NCBI RefSeq assembly: GCF_049243985.1
Contig: NC_135380.1
Coordinates: 18,772,501-18,836,500 of the forward strand
Reading direction: 5' to 3'
DNA from: Paroedura picta
Lineage: Eukaryota; Chordata; Lepidosauria; Squamata; Gekkonidae
Length of the DNA: 64,000 bases
In this document: positions 33,806-46,273 of the stretch, one piece after another
How positions within the stretch are numbered: the stretch's first letter is position 1
How the letters are laid out: each line of letters starts with the position of its first letter
Position numbers and translations under genes: made by a program
The notes under the pieces: generated by a model
The model's database searches: none
What the model was told of the DNA's origin: nothing
The model's input: the letters and a program-made list of their open reading frames with translations, nothing else

Positions 33806-34478
33806 TCTGGTCCAACATTTCAATAGAGATTATTTCAGATTTAACTCCCAGCATCTCTAGTGGAAAATCCCAGGCAGATCTGAAGTGTTGAAGAACTGCT
33901 GAGAGCAGACAACACCAAGCTCACTTAACATTTACCTAACTCTGTACATAGCAGATTCATATAATTCCCGCAGCTAGCCTCATCATGTAACTCCGGAGAA
34001 TGACACACCAGTGTTCTTTTCTTTGCATGCAGAAATCTTTCATCTTGCATGAAATTCAAACTGATAAAGCAGGCCACATTTCAGTGCCTATGAAGGTTTG
34101 CACTCTAGATGCAGTCTTCTCAAAATAATTTGAGATTGAATTTTTAAGAATATAATTTCAAGAAGTGAAACTCAGCCCATGCATACGAAATATTTAATGC
34201 TTACCTTAATTCAACCTGGATCCAGGTCAAGTGGTGATTTCGGATTCCTTTAACCCAGAACACCAGGGCTTTATATGTTATGCAGCAGCAAACCCAGGTT
34301 TTGCATTAAGGATACACTCAACAATGAGATTGTTCTCTGAGGCATATCACACATCCATACCCAAATCCCATATTTGTCAAATAAACATTTTACATCTTTA
34401 GGCACATCCAAAAATGAAAACATGAAGAGGCCTTTCTGTATGTCCTTTGTAAAGCAAGTGGCAAGAAGCAAACAACAC

Positions 34479-36956
34479 AACCGGTTTTCGTGACAGCTTT
34501 AATGGCACAAAATGTTTATAGCTACAACTTATACATGTAAACTGTATATAATGTTACAAAGTGCTAACTACATATGAAGAATGCATCTCACTTTGGCTCA
34601 GTAAAGTCCAATAATTTCAGCAATTGTCTTGAAAACAAGTGATTTCCAAAGTCTTTTGTTTTTCTTTTCTTAGCAGTAAATAAGGGTACTTTTTCCTGTA
34701 GTTCAATCTGCTGTTTTCTTTAATGTGCGAGTTTTTGCATTGCTTGATCCTATGTAAAAATATTTCAAACCAGTTTCCCCCCCACTCAATGTAAGGAAAC
34801 AAGGCCTACAATCCCACCCCAAACTGTAAACAGGTATGAAGCTATTTAAACAAGATTTATCTTAACACAGCTTCATAGATGCCCCTGGTCAAATTTATAT
34901 AACAATCTGGTCCATTTCGTAGTATTACAGAAAGTCATGGTCTTTCATTCTAAGCTCTCAAGGAATACTGCTTTGTATCATTTCATGGCAACAAGCTCAA
35001 CAGTGATCAGGTATTCAAAGGCCAATGGTTTTCGCCCACTGGCAATTATAAACTCACAACTATCTAAAATATTAGTGAAGATGGGTAGTCATAAGCAAGT
35101 AAATAAATTAGTGTATCACAGCATTCTGCAGCTCAATCATGTTATTTGGAAAGGCTTGAAGCTTTATTTTTTTTTTGACAATCATGTTCCCAATTTCAGA
35201 TACATTTCCACATTCCATTTTTGTTTTTGCAAAAGTACAATAATCAATGTTGAGTAAGAAATCAAGACTCTTAGCTTCACCTGAGTTTGCTATAGTTTGA
35301 TTTTCTTTTATAAATATCCGTACTGTTTTTAATCACCTCAAAATCATTCCAATAGCCACACTAGAAATAAATACATAGCCGCAAGCAATACAAGTGCTAT
35401 TAAGCCAAAAAGGGGGAAGCCCAAGATGTTGCCAGACTCAGCTAAAAGAAGTCTTTTAAGTGTTGCCATTAGATTACACACACACATACACTTTAGAAAT
35501 TAATTCCCTGTTTCACTCCTGCTTCAACTTTACCTATTTCAACAAGGCATTAGCCAATATACTTAGTTGCTAAGACCCTTCAGCTTTCAGAAATCTGATG
35601 GAAACAAGAAAACTAGTTCTGTTTCCGAAGTACTGCCAACTTTTTGCTGAAAGTCTGATGCATTCTAGTTCAATGGCATTTTGCTAATTTTAATATTAAT
35701 AATGGCTGTCTAAATATGTAGTATTAAAGTATTATTTATATATAAAACAGAATTCTAATCCTTCAAGGTCACGCTACATGCTTCAAAATCCAGTACAAAT
35801 CTACTTAGGGACCTTTGTCCAGTTGCTTTAAACAATTTGGAACTCAAGTGTCACATTTTGGGGAGATAAGTCTCTGAAGGGTGGGTCAAGGCTGAATGTT
35901 CCCATTGGTGAAATTTCTATCTAGCTATACAAGATGTCACATAAGATCCTTAAGATTTCGGGTTATCTCCAAGGGAGATTCAACAGGAAACCATGAAAAA
36001 TGGTAATAATGAATCTCAACGACAGAAGACATTTCAGAGCTTTGTACAATTGTTTTACACAACTATAAGACTATTTCCAGGAATGATGCCCCCAGTAGCT
36101 ACTGAAAGAACCACCTTTTCATAAATTGTAAGTGGTTCCATAGTAAGCAGAATCTCCTTTTACATGGAGCTGAAATACTTCAAGTCAGACTACTTTTAAA
36201 AGGAAAACATTCATTAAATAATAACCTAAGGAATACTAAAAAGCTTCTTCACATGCAAAGAATGCAATCCTTTTTAAAAAGAATGTCTAAATGCTGGAAA
36301 GGGTTTTTTTTTAAATCAGAAATAAACTCACTACTTCATAGAAAAGACAAGATAGTGACAATTATTCAGTATTAAAAGTTGCTGATGAATCCATGTTTAC
36401 CCTGCTTTGATTTTTATGCAGGTTTTTATTTTGCCTCCTGAAGACTGAAAACATTTAGCTGAAAGTTGTAGAACAAGCTACATTAGAAGAAAAACAACAA
36501 TGCCTCTGTTTTACAACCAACTTCTGTTAATTGTTTCTTTGAAAGAGACTGGAGATTGTTATAAACAGTCCACATATCATATACTGTGCAGATTAGTTCT
36601 TGCTGCAGTAGAAAGGAGGAAACAGGTTCACTGATAAAATTATAATTTGCTGGTGGCATTTTGCACTGAAAGAAGCCCTTGCAACGTATAGGCAATTGTA
36701 AACTCTGTTAGGCAACTCTGATGTGTCTTGCAGGGGATGGGGACAGGCTGGGAAGAGGAAGAGGGGAAACTCGTGAAATACCCCCACAGAGTTCCAATAC
36801 AATACTGAATTCCAAGAGTTACTGGAACTTGGATATGTAAAGACAAGGTGGGGGCTGGGAAGGGTCATGCTCAAAATTGTCAAGTTCAAATGTACTAGTG
36901 TGACATCAACACCTTCACACATCACAAGGATTTCCAGGGCTTGTGTACTGCTTCTT
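34479..36956 (-). other. BNIP3L: BNIP3L 3' UTR
   Basis: AT-rich transcribed-looking sequence from the TGA at 36957-36959 to the likely cleavage site near 34480, about 2.5 kb, similar in scale to the long human 3' UTR. It contains no repeat family, unlike the flanks, which suggests constraint. A possible proximal poly(A) signal, AATAAA on the minus strand, lies at 36425-36430. Confidence 0.7.
34498..34503 (-). promoter_or_regulatory. BNIP3L: Likely distal poly(A) signal of BNIP3L (ATTAAA)
   Basis: On the minus strand ATTAAA is followed within about 20-30 bases by the GT-rich GGTTGTGTTG, the usual downstream element. The dispersed-repeat-free block ends shortly after it. Confidence 0.6.
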
Positions 36957-37005
36957 TCAATATGTGCTAGCTGAAGGGGCAGTCAGTCGTTTCCCAATGT
37001 AGATG
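36957..37005 (-). CDS. BNIP3L: BNIP3L coding exon 6 (last)
   Basis: The acceptor TTTTCAG precedes CATCTACATTGGG. It encodes the end of the membrane segment and the C-terminus IYIGKRLTAPSASTY, followed by TGA. Human has KRLSTPSASTY, so only two residues differ. Confidence 0.97.
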
Positions 37006-38240
37006 CTGAAAAGGAAAACAAAACATTCTTAACTCAGAAATGCTCCCTTGTTTACCAGAACTTTTTGTCTGTACTCTTTCAATCAACAATTATATTCATT
37101 AGTAAATGTAGTATTCTATCCTCACATACTGCAATATAGTCATTTGCAACAAGCTACAATTCACCATTACATTAAGTCCACCAAACTGCGGTTTGTGCTT
37201 GCCCCGCAAACCAGCATTTCTAACAGTTTCTAATTTTAAGTCCTGGTACACTGGGCTAATGCAAACCATAGTTTGCAAATGTGATGTGCTGCACAGCTAA
37301 TTACAACTGTTATGAGCGATAGTGCAGGAGATTATGCAAACTAGCCACAGCTCACTTGCATAGCAGAGAACTACAGCATGACATTTTGAACCAAGTCTCA
37401 TTAACTTCTGCAGTCTGTGGTTTCTGAAAACTGAGTCCGCAAAGGCCTTACTAGCACTATTCACTATACATATTTAATGGAATCAGACTGAAAATGTACA
37501 AAATGTACAACTGTACCATCGATTTTCAAAACAACTCGAAGGAGGCGAATTATATTTGAACTTGCTGTGATAGCCAACTGGTCACTGGATTTTGTGCACA
37601 AGCTGCCTATTGTGCACAAACTGCCTATTAGAATATGAGATTATTTTACAAATTTTACTCATCTGCTGATAAAAAAGGTTATTTTCTTCACTAATGCTTT
37701 GCTTTGCTTTCTTATCCCACCCAAATAGTTGCACCAAGGCCATTTAAATTCTCTGGTAAGGTAAATTCAGCAATTACACACTAAATTGACATTCTTTGAA
37801 CAGTTCATTTCCGTACACTGCTGTTAACATAATATTAGCTACTCAAGACTACACTGAAGGAAAACAGCAGATTACAGGAGTTCAAAATGCTCTTTGATTA
37901 TTGTTACAGAACAGAAACACACTATTTTAATTAAGGGATGGATAATACTGATGTACAACAGCATATTCTGAAAACATATCTGCAATAGTTCCTCCCCCTT
38001 TATTCTGGGTTTGATTTCATAATACTTTATTAATTTTATCTCAACCTTCCTTCAGGCATTCAGGGTGGTATCATTATTCCATGTGATCACTTGTGAACTT
38101 GCAGACTGTGAAATGACATTATTCCACCAAACCTCCTATGCAGCAGATTGGATTCTGCACGGAACCATTAAAAGAGATTTGAACTCCCTAATTCACTAAG
38201 AGCCACTTACACAACCACTGATATTGGTACTAGAACTTAC

Positions 38241-38390
38241 CCTAGTCCCAAAGCCAAAACATGAGATATGAACAGAGATGGAATGAAAACCTTTAGAAAC
38301 TCAGCTGAGAAAATGCCACCTTTCTTCATGGCTCCACTCTTCCTCATACTTAATGATACTGCTTGTTTAGGATGTCTGAAGTGAAACTCC
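38241..38390 (-). CDS. BNIP3L: BNIP3L coding exon 5
   Basis: It begins after TTTTAG and ends at a GTAAGT donor, 150 bp. It encodes [19 protein letters not shown], the [13 protein letters not shown] segment and most of the membrane anchor ([15 protein letters not shown]). Residues 157-158 are QA where human has RS. Confidence 0.97.
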
Positions 38391-38846
38391 CTAAAAGAAA
38401 CAAAACAGACAGCAATTCAAAAGGGATTCAATTAATGTAATTAAAATCACCCTAACATCCAGCAATTAGGAAGAAGCAAAGCATTTTACTGAAAGACCAT
38501 TCAAATATCAAGGGAATTGCAGTTGATAAAACAGACAGGCCTGAGAACATTTTTCAAAATAAAGAGACGTTCAAGCAAGGCGCTCCTCGGATCCCATCCC
38601 TGGGTGAAGCTACACTTACTAGGGGTTCTGTAGTGGGCTGAGGGGAAATTGCCTCGCTACACTGGAGTGCTCCAGTCACAGCAGTAGCTTTCATGCCAGC
38701 AGCTTAGAGAAGAAGGATGTGTTCTGCTGCAATCCTATGAGGAGGTGCTTCACAATATAACTCAGATTATGAGACCCATGGGCCAAGTTACATGGGCTTG
38801 TGAAAGCAGTTATAAACCCCTACTGAGGTAAAGCAGAGCTTAAATC

Positions 38847-38865
38847 TAAAAAAAAAAAGAGAGAG

Positions 38866-38936
<71 letters not shown>

Positions 38937-38938
38937 AA
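38847..38938. repeat. (GAAA)n microsatellite in BNIP3L intron 4
   Basis: An A-run and a short GA run are followed by about 17 uninterrupted GAAA units. It lies 227 bp from exon 4 and 457 bp from exon 5 inside a 774 bp intron. On the transcribed strand it is a TTTC pyrimidine tract. It is likely to vary in length between individuals. Confidence 0.95.
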
Positions 38939-39164
38939 CCAGTGGGTACGCACACACACAAGAGCTGAGGGACAGGAAAGCAAGGTTGAAATCAGCTTCT
39001 AGAAAACACCAACAATTATGACAGACCAATCTTATTTAGGATGCTTTCCTTAATAAGAAAATTCATGTCTTAAAAGCACTTTCTTCAACAACCTTTTCAG
39101 AGAACTATGCTTGATGTTCTGATATGATCCCTTATAAAAGAAGGACTGTTAGGTTTCAGCTCAC

Positions 39165-39268
39165 TTGGGGGGAATGTTTTCGGGTCGACTTGACCAATCC
39201 GATACCCAGTCAGCACTTTTCTTCAAAACTTCCACTTCCTTTTCTCCTTCTACTGCTTCCTCTTCAGA
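39165..39268 (-). CDS. BNIP3L: BNIP3L coding exon 4
   Basis: Acceptor TTTTCAG, 104 bp, donor GTGAGC. It encodes [17 protein letters not shown], then [18 protein letters not shown] with the minimal essential region and the SRPE motif intact. Human has [13 protein letters not shown], so substitutions are few. Confidence 0.97.
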
Positions 39269-39854
39269 CTGAAAATATACACGGGACACAATTTATAACA
39301 TTTGCTGTATTCTTCCATGTGGCTTTGTTGGCAGGCAGACAGATATGCAAAGTGTGCTAGCAGTTCTGACACTCTCCTATTATTGTGTAAATGGCAAGGA
39401 CCAGAAAGGGCATTAAAATGAATATACTTCACAAGTATCAATGATTTTTATGCTCTATTTGGAAAGGATGGAAGGGCATTCACAAGGCTTACTGAGGTCA
39501 ACCAGCATCTAAATGTCAAGGATTAAGAGAAGCATTATTTGAACATAATTTGAAACAGACTAAATGTGCATTTAATGTGCATATAAACAAGTGTAAATAC
39601 TATATTATATTGTAATATTCATTCAGATTGCTTCAACTATAAATTCCTCAAGATAGTTCATAACACAATAATATTCAATAAGCCAGTGAAATACAATAGA
39701 AATGCCATTAAAATACAGTAAAATTCCAAGTTTTCCAAAAGAAACACTCCACCTGCCGCACCATTTCTTATTGGTCTAAATCAAAGGCCTGTAAGGAAAG
39801 GCAGGTTTTGAAACTTTTTCAGAAAGCCTTCAGTAATAGTTCTCAACTCCTGGG

Positions 39855-39935
39855 GCAAGCTCAACTGAATACAATGGGACTTCCATCTGAATAGAACTGT
39901 TTAAAGAATGCTCCCTTGCAGTGCATTCTTAAGAA
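39855..39935. repeat. Short dispersed repeat in BNIP3L intron 3
   Basis: 'GAATACAATGGGACTTCCAT' and 'AATGCTCCCTTGCAGTGCAT' resemble a common reptile repeat containing 'CAATGGGACTTACTTCC' and a terminal TGCAGTGCAATCC-like end. It is old and its ends are uncertain. Confidence 0.35.
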
Positions 39936-41739
39936 AAGACCTATTATTCTACATCTACTGACTTTCAGAAGTGTATTTCTGCTAAGGATAGCACTGTACA
40001 TCTCTTACGTGAATGCTAGAAACCCTTACACATTAAACTGCAATCAGTTACAGCATTTACACCCAAATAGGAAAATCTGCCATTCGAGTGTGATCAAAAT
40101 TTGCTTTAAACATTTATCCCCTGGCACCACAATCAAGGCTTATTAAAATACCTTGATACCTTTGTGCCTTAAGGCGATTTACAATTCCAAATCTTAAAAC
40201 ATACAGAATGTAATAAAACTCCATGGATCTCCTAATGCCTGTACTCTACAACCCCTTAGCCCCAGCAAACAAAATGGCCTTGTATTACCCTATTAAAAAC
40301 CTAAAAACACTCCTCACTTCCTGAAGCGCATTGGCCTCTTTAGCTTGCCATACATGAGGGTGTTGGGAGCTCAGACTCAGTTTTGATTACATTCCACATC
40401 TTGTTTTCAATCTACTCCTGCCAGCAGCTGCAGCTGTTTTAAGGCTATTGTTACTTTTGCTGCTGAAATAAGTGTTATTTTTATCTCCTTGGCAGTCTCC
40501 TTCCAAGAACTTAACACTGGTAATGAGGATAGGATAGCCTGTGGCATGCAGAATCCCCCCCCCTTTCTTGTGCAACTTGCTTTCAGAACACCTTCAGGTC
40601 AGTTAGCAACATGAAGGCATGGCAGCCCAGGGACACATGGAAAAATTTACTCCTGCAAGTCTCAGCAAGTCACAAAATTATGCAGTTAAACTGGAATTTT
40701 CTTCCGCAGCTAATAGCGTCACAGAGCCAGGAAGGAAAAGTATTGTGTTAGTGTCTGTGGAGCAGCAGATACCTTCAATTTAGCCCAGCCTCTCCTACAG
40801 CTAAGTTTGTTGATGTGGAGACAGTTTGATTGTTAAAGATTAAAAGATTCAGGGTGTGGCTTGCCTGAGGGATGGGACCAGCAACAAATTGTGAGAGCCT
40901 AGTGTTGCCGCGGCTTGTACTAGGTGAGGTCCATTTCCAGAGTTTGGTAGCAGCCTACGATTCCAGAACTAGCAGTTCAGGGTACTGTAATACCCAGGCT
41001 ACCACCACTTCTAACAGGGCTGGCAGGGCATTCAGTGGCACAATGAGTGGATGGTATACCAGCCAGATGGTCGAGTCCTCGGCTGAGTCCCACCTGAGAC
41101 CAGGGGGGGGGGGTAGTTCTTTTAAGGCACCCTCCCTTGCCCAGATTTCCATCACACATGCTAGGTCTACCCACTGCTCTGTAACATGCACTTGTACTTG
41201 TTGTTAATCAACCAAAAGTTATACGTCACTGATATCGAAGTTGGGTTGATAACCTTAGTCCCCTCCCCTGCGGTATGAAGGCTGAGACTTCTGATTACTG
41301 GGATCCCTGCCCCCCTTGGACACATCCGTAATATACCCCCATTTCTGTTGCCTAGTTCCCATAATACACTATGAGTTAATTCCACTGTTACTGCCATCCT
41401 CTTCAGACTTATTTCCCTACCCTGTTGTTATGGTTCGTTTCCTATAACCTTCCTCCAACTCCTCCTTAATGCCTTCCCTTCCTTATTCCTTCTCTGCTCA
41501 TCCTATTTCTATTATCCTACACTCTCACATTGCCTCCCTCACTTACTATAACCAACTCCCACATTCTATTTTCTTCCTTCTCCTCTGACCCTGTTAAAGT
41601 CCTTACCTAAATCACCCCTTCATGTGACTTATATTGTAACTATGTCATCTATGGACCCAGGCCTTGCTCGTATTCTCAACTAGGTGTGGAAGGGTTGGCT
41701 AGCAGGGAAGCCTGAAGAGAAATATGTGTGGTGGTCATA

Positions 41740-42500
41740 GATGGATAGTGAGATGCCTCAGGGCATCTGTGGGAGTCAACAGAAACTCTGTGGTCATGGC
41801 TTCATATTGATTTCAATGGTCCAGTGCAGGGCCAGAGTTTTCTGTTTTGTATTCCAAATTGTTGGAAATTATGTTTCATCAAAGGCCTCCCATGTTGTTA
41901 TTAAAGCACTGTGTCAAGTATTTGCAATGCATAGACTGACAGATACTGTTGACTGATAATGGCACCCAGTTTATAGCAAAGGAATTTCACACAATCCTTG
42001 CTAAATGTTTAGTTCATCACATTACTTCAGCTTCTTTCCATCCAGTAACTAATGAGAGGGCCAAGAGAATATTAAGAAAACAAAGGGTGCATTAAAATGA
42101 ACTGTTGAGGGTGACTGGGATAACTGCCTGGCTAGTTTCCTTCTGATGAGGCATATAACTCTATGTAGCACAACAACTCCTCATATGCACCCTTATCTGA
42201 GGATCAACCAAATGATGGGGGTGGGGTTCAAAGCCCAGGTGATCCTGTGTATGTCAGAAAATATAGTTCTGATTCAGCATGGATTCCTGCTACTGTGATG
42301 CGGTATTGGACAGAGATAGCATATGGTCTTGTGCTGCGAAAAGGTGTGGACCAAATGAGGGGACATGTGTCTGGTCCTCTGTTCCCTTCACAAATGGAAA
42401 TGATGCAGGGACCAGGAATGACCCAGACGCGGTTGAGTTGACTTCTGCTCAGGAACCTGTACAAAGATATGTTGATATGGAGTCTGAACTTTGATATGAG
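41740..42500 (+). mobile_element. Ty3/gypsy LTR-retrotransposon fossil: integrase region
   Basis: Plus-strand translation shows an integrase catalytic-core motif (TDNGTQF followed by a KEFH-like stretch and HPVTNE) and, further on, a C-terminal GPY/F-type module (WIPATV). This order is that of a Ty3/gypsy pol 3' end. The copy is broken in several places, and no protease, reverse transcriptase or LTR pair is recognised nearby. It looks old. It lies in BNIP3L intron 3, antisense to the gene. True ends are uncertain and may extend toward 40.9 kb or 42.6 kb. Confidence 0.7.
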
Positions 42501-42816
42501 CAAGAAATGACAGAAACATCAGATGTGAGCATAAGGATCTTTATAAAAGAAGCACATAAAAATGATGTGCACAACTAAAACAGGTCTTCATTCATCCAGA
42601 AGCTCGGAAATGTAGAACATTTCATTTTCTAGATCAAAATAAACAAGGTTAGAAGACTGTTTTAATTGTGCTATGATAACTCTCTAAAATAAAAACTTAC
42701 TGCTTACTTCTGCTTGCCCCAGAAGCTATAGTTCTTTTTTTTCGCATTCAATCACTCCCATATGTAGAACAAGCATCTTTACCTGAAACAGTTTTAAACT
42801 AATATAAATAAATTAC

Positions 42817-42889
42817 CTGAGAACTATTGTCTTTACTTGTATGCATTTCCACATCGAACATTATCTGTCCATCTTCTTGAGGAGAAGGA
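42817..42889 (-). CDS. BNIP3L: BNIP3L coding exon 3
   Basis: 73 bp between acceptor TTCTAG and donor GTAATT. It encodes [20 protein letters not shown] followed by NSSQ, against human MHTSRDHSSQ, and ends in phase 0. Confidence 0.97.
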
Positions 42890-43540
42890 CTAGAAGAAAA
42901 GTAATTGAGATAATTATTGCCAAGGAACTTGATTAGATAAAACATTATCACCAGTAGATTTCTATGAACATATTACACTTTATATGACCTACATAAAAAC
43001 AAGTGGGAAACTACAAGGATTTGTGAGGGGCATCTCATTTCCCTTCGCCACTAGTTCCTCTTTCCATTCTCTGAAAGCCCCATAACCTCTCCCCTTTTCC
43101 TTCCCAAAAAACAGCAAGCCTACCCTTAATTGTTCCTCTGCCTTAAAAGAATCTTTAATGGTTGAATAATTCCCATACATTTCATGTTCAGCTTCATCAG
43201 GGAGTTCTAGATACTTTTTCTATTCCTTCTCATACATACACATACATGAAACACAATTTTATGGAGATGGAAATCTATGGATTTATACACCTCTGAGGTC
43301 CCTTCCCTTTTGAATCCCCACCCTCTCTGGGATCCACTCCCCAAATCTCCAGGTATTTCCTGACCTGGATTTCATAACCCTATCCCCTCCCTTCCAATAG
43401 CCAACCTACTTTCATCTGCCCCTCTGTCTTAATCTTTCTTCCCCCCCCCTTCCAGCCTGTATGTAGGACAACGGTAGCTCAGTTTTGTTGTGCCAGATAT
43501 GGGACTACTTGCATGGTAGGGAACCCTCAAGGACTTGTGG

Positions 43541-43757
43541 AATCATAGAATTGGAAGGGACCTCCAGGGTCATCTAATCCAACCCCCTGCACATCTACCC
43601 CCAACAGTGACCCCAATTCCATTCCATGCCCAGATGATGCCCCCCCCAAACCCCCAGAATCCATGGCCAGTCTGGCCTGGAGGAAATTTGCCTACTGACT
43701 GCCAAAGTGGCAACTGACATGTCCCTGGGCATGCAAGAAAGGGCAACAAGAGCCAAG
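43541..43757 (-). mobile_element. CR1 LINE 3' end, reverse orientation
   Basis: Plus-strand start AATCATAGAATTGGAAGGGA followed by CCTCCAGGGTCATCTAATCC is the inverted CR1 3' terminus including one and a half octamer-like units. It runs to about 43757 in BNIP3L intron 2, inserted in the same orientation as the gene and severely 5' truncated. Confidence 0.8.
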
Positions 43758-44329
43758 CTTAGACACAATCCCTTCTACGCAGCCTCTGGAATAAATTATT
43801 TAAGAGGGTGAACTCTGTGGCATTATAACATGCTGAGGCCTCTCCCGTCCAGTCCTCAGACTTCACCACAAAATCTGCAGGAATCTTCCAACATGGACCT
43901 AGCAACTCTAGTTAGGCCTGGTCCCTATGAATCTGCCCTCAAAAGTCAAAACAGGCCTGGAAAGTGACCCCACCCTGACTTTTTTACAGACAAAAACCCA
44001 GCTCGGAATACTTTGGTTGCCTAGCAACAGCCAGTGAAGGAATTTGTTTTTAAAGCTACAGGTGCTCCTTTTATCATTTTTGAGTTTTAAAAACTGCCCA
44101 ATTAATTTTTTGCTTTCCGTTTTTTCTGCAAAACTGGCTCCTTTTTTAGGTTTGGAGAAAGTTGTTTTGCCCATTAACCAGATTTAAATATCCAAAATTT
44201 GGTTAACTTCACTATTAGAATAGGAGATGGTATAAAAACAAATGCTTTAGAATGGAATTCTCCGTGTGTTTTAGGAGAGGAAATATAGTAACCAAGATGA
44301 AACCATTTCCCATAAAATCTGTATGTACA

Positions 44330-44445
44330 CGAGAGGCAGACATTAAGTTCATAGGGAAAACCTACATGTTTACTCAAATCAGTCCCACTGTACACAATGG
44401 AGAACACTCCCAGGAAAGCATGCCTAGAATTGCAGTCTTAAGTTC
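44330..44445. repeat. Dispersed reptile repeat in BNIP3L intron 2
   Basis: 'ACATGTTTACTCAAATCAGT', 'CCCACTGTACACAATGG' and 'CCCAGGAAAGCATGCCTAGA' then ATTGCAGTCTTAAG follow a family with consensus-like TTTACTCAGAAGTAAGTCCC that is frequent in reptiles. A partial relative is at 50395-50480. Classification is uncertain. Confidence 0.5.
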
Positions 44446-46092
44446 CCAAATCAAAGGTTAGATCACATGAGGGGGTCCCAGGAATGTTGTGGGCTGGTTG
44501 CTAAGCAGACAATGATGGCTGTAAGCGCTAAAGGCCAAGAGGTGGTTTTGTTTTGCTATCAGAATAAAATGAACAAGTAGGTAACTAAAGACAGTCCTAG
44601 TAAGTGGGCAATCTATTGGCATTACTCCTTAATAAGCATTCAGAAAAAAACAATTCTGAGTTATTTCAATAAATAAGGAGCTAGAATAAAACAGATCCAC
44701 ATTAAACAGGATGCAAAAGTGATAAAAGTTGACATAAAGAATTCTCTGATTTCCTCTTAAGGATCTATTTTATATTCCAGACTACAAACTATTTAACACA
44801 ATAGTTTACACATCAATACTAATATTTCAGTCAAGTTTCAAATAAATCCTACTGAGAACTGAAATCAGGACAAGTGGCACAGGTAACCATCATTGAAAAT
44901 CTTTAATAATATTAAGATCAATTAAACAATATATTATCACCTATGACCTCTTTCAGAACAACTATTTCCAAATGATCATAAAAATGTAAATGCTTATTTT
45001 TAAACTGTTGGAAAAAGTAAAGTTTTGCTCTAGAGAACTTAGCAGAAAAAGAGTAGAGTAAAAACAATACCACAATTTTGATTTAGAAGTACACCAAACT
45101 CATTTTGAAGAGATACTGCATGATATAGACTTAGATAGCTTACTTAATGCTTATGCTACAGGTGAGTTCTGCTCCACACCACACACAAAATCAAGAAGGA
45201 ATTTCTTTCTAGGTCATGCTAAGTAGTAAGTATAGTCTTTTTGCTTTTCCCCCAAGCAGGTTGGATAAATACTTGATTAAACAGTCCTGACTGTAACCAG
45301 TAAATACCTGAAACCACATATTAACTAGTTACCTCATGTTTAACATCACCAAAAAGGGGAGAGGTCAATAGGGGAAAAACTTGCCTCAATATAAAGAACT
45401 GGTGTAAGTAGTCTTCTGCCCAATCTAGCAACATTTTGATACAACATATGGCAAACTAGTTTACTGCTGTTTTACTGCCTGTTAATATCGTCTAATAAAC
45501 AACTTTACAAAAAAAGCATTGTTTATTAAGTTTTAAAGAAAATTAAATGAGCAAGATCTGACTTTTAAGTAACTTTACAGAGCCCTTATCTAGGTTGGTG
45601 TGACTGTATTCAGGTACATTAATGAAAAACATTGAGACAGCAGAAACACCCCAACCCCCAGCTGATTCTTGGAGTCATAGTCACCATTTGGATAGAGCCA
45701 TGTGGATGGGTGGACTGTATTGATGAGAGGAAAGGAATAATCATCACTGTTTTGTCAGCAAAGCTGTGGTGATAGGAGTAATTTTGGCCTCTCTTTTATA
45801 CAATCAAGCAACAGATATGACTCCCACAATGCCAGAAATCAAGTTGTACAGGGTCTGAAGACAGGTGAGGGAAAGATCTGAACTCCTTGCACAAGCAGAC
45901 TGCTAAATTCCACTCTATGTTTAAGTTATCTTTTAAATGTCACAAACAATTCAGGCAAATGCAAGTATTCTGAAGCCCTAAAGAAACCAACAAAACATGT
46001 TTTCTTCTCATTTAACCTGTGAACTTAATTAAAAGCACTCTGAGCAAGAAAAAGGAATGCCTTTTTAAAGGACACAGAGCTTGAATTCTTAC

Positions 46093-46273
46093 CTGTCACA
46101 GTGAGAACTACCCCTGGAGCTGCTCTGTCCTGATTCATGCTGAGCATCTAGAAGTATTTTTTCCATGTCTCCATTATGAATGGAAGATGAAGAAGGAACA
46201 TGTTCTAGCCCCCCGTTTTTTGCATTGCCATTGTCGTTGCCATTTCCATTCATCTGCAGCTCTACCCATGAGC
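46093..46273 (-). CDS. BNIP3L: BNIP3L coding exon 2
   Basis: 181 bp between acceptor CAACAG and donor GTAAGA. It encodes the LC3-interacting region (SSWVEL, with the first S from the exon junction), an Asn/Gly-rich stretch [15 protein letters not shown], and the highly conserved [20 protein letters not shown] segment and [18 protein letters not shown]. Human has PMNSSNGNDNGNGKNGG, one residue longer. Confidence 0.97.

Larger units (their letters stand above)
6721..34478. other. Gene-free interval between BNIP3L and DPYSL2
   Basis: About 28 kb with no exon I can recognise on either strand. Mammals carry PNMA2 in the corresponding interval; no PNMA-like reading frame is seen here. The contents are the dispersed repeats listed separately and apparently unique AT-rich DNA. 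Long-range regulatory elements for DPYSL2 would be plausible but none is identifiable by eye. Confidence 0.7.
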
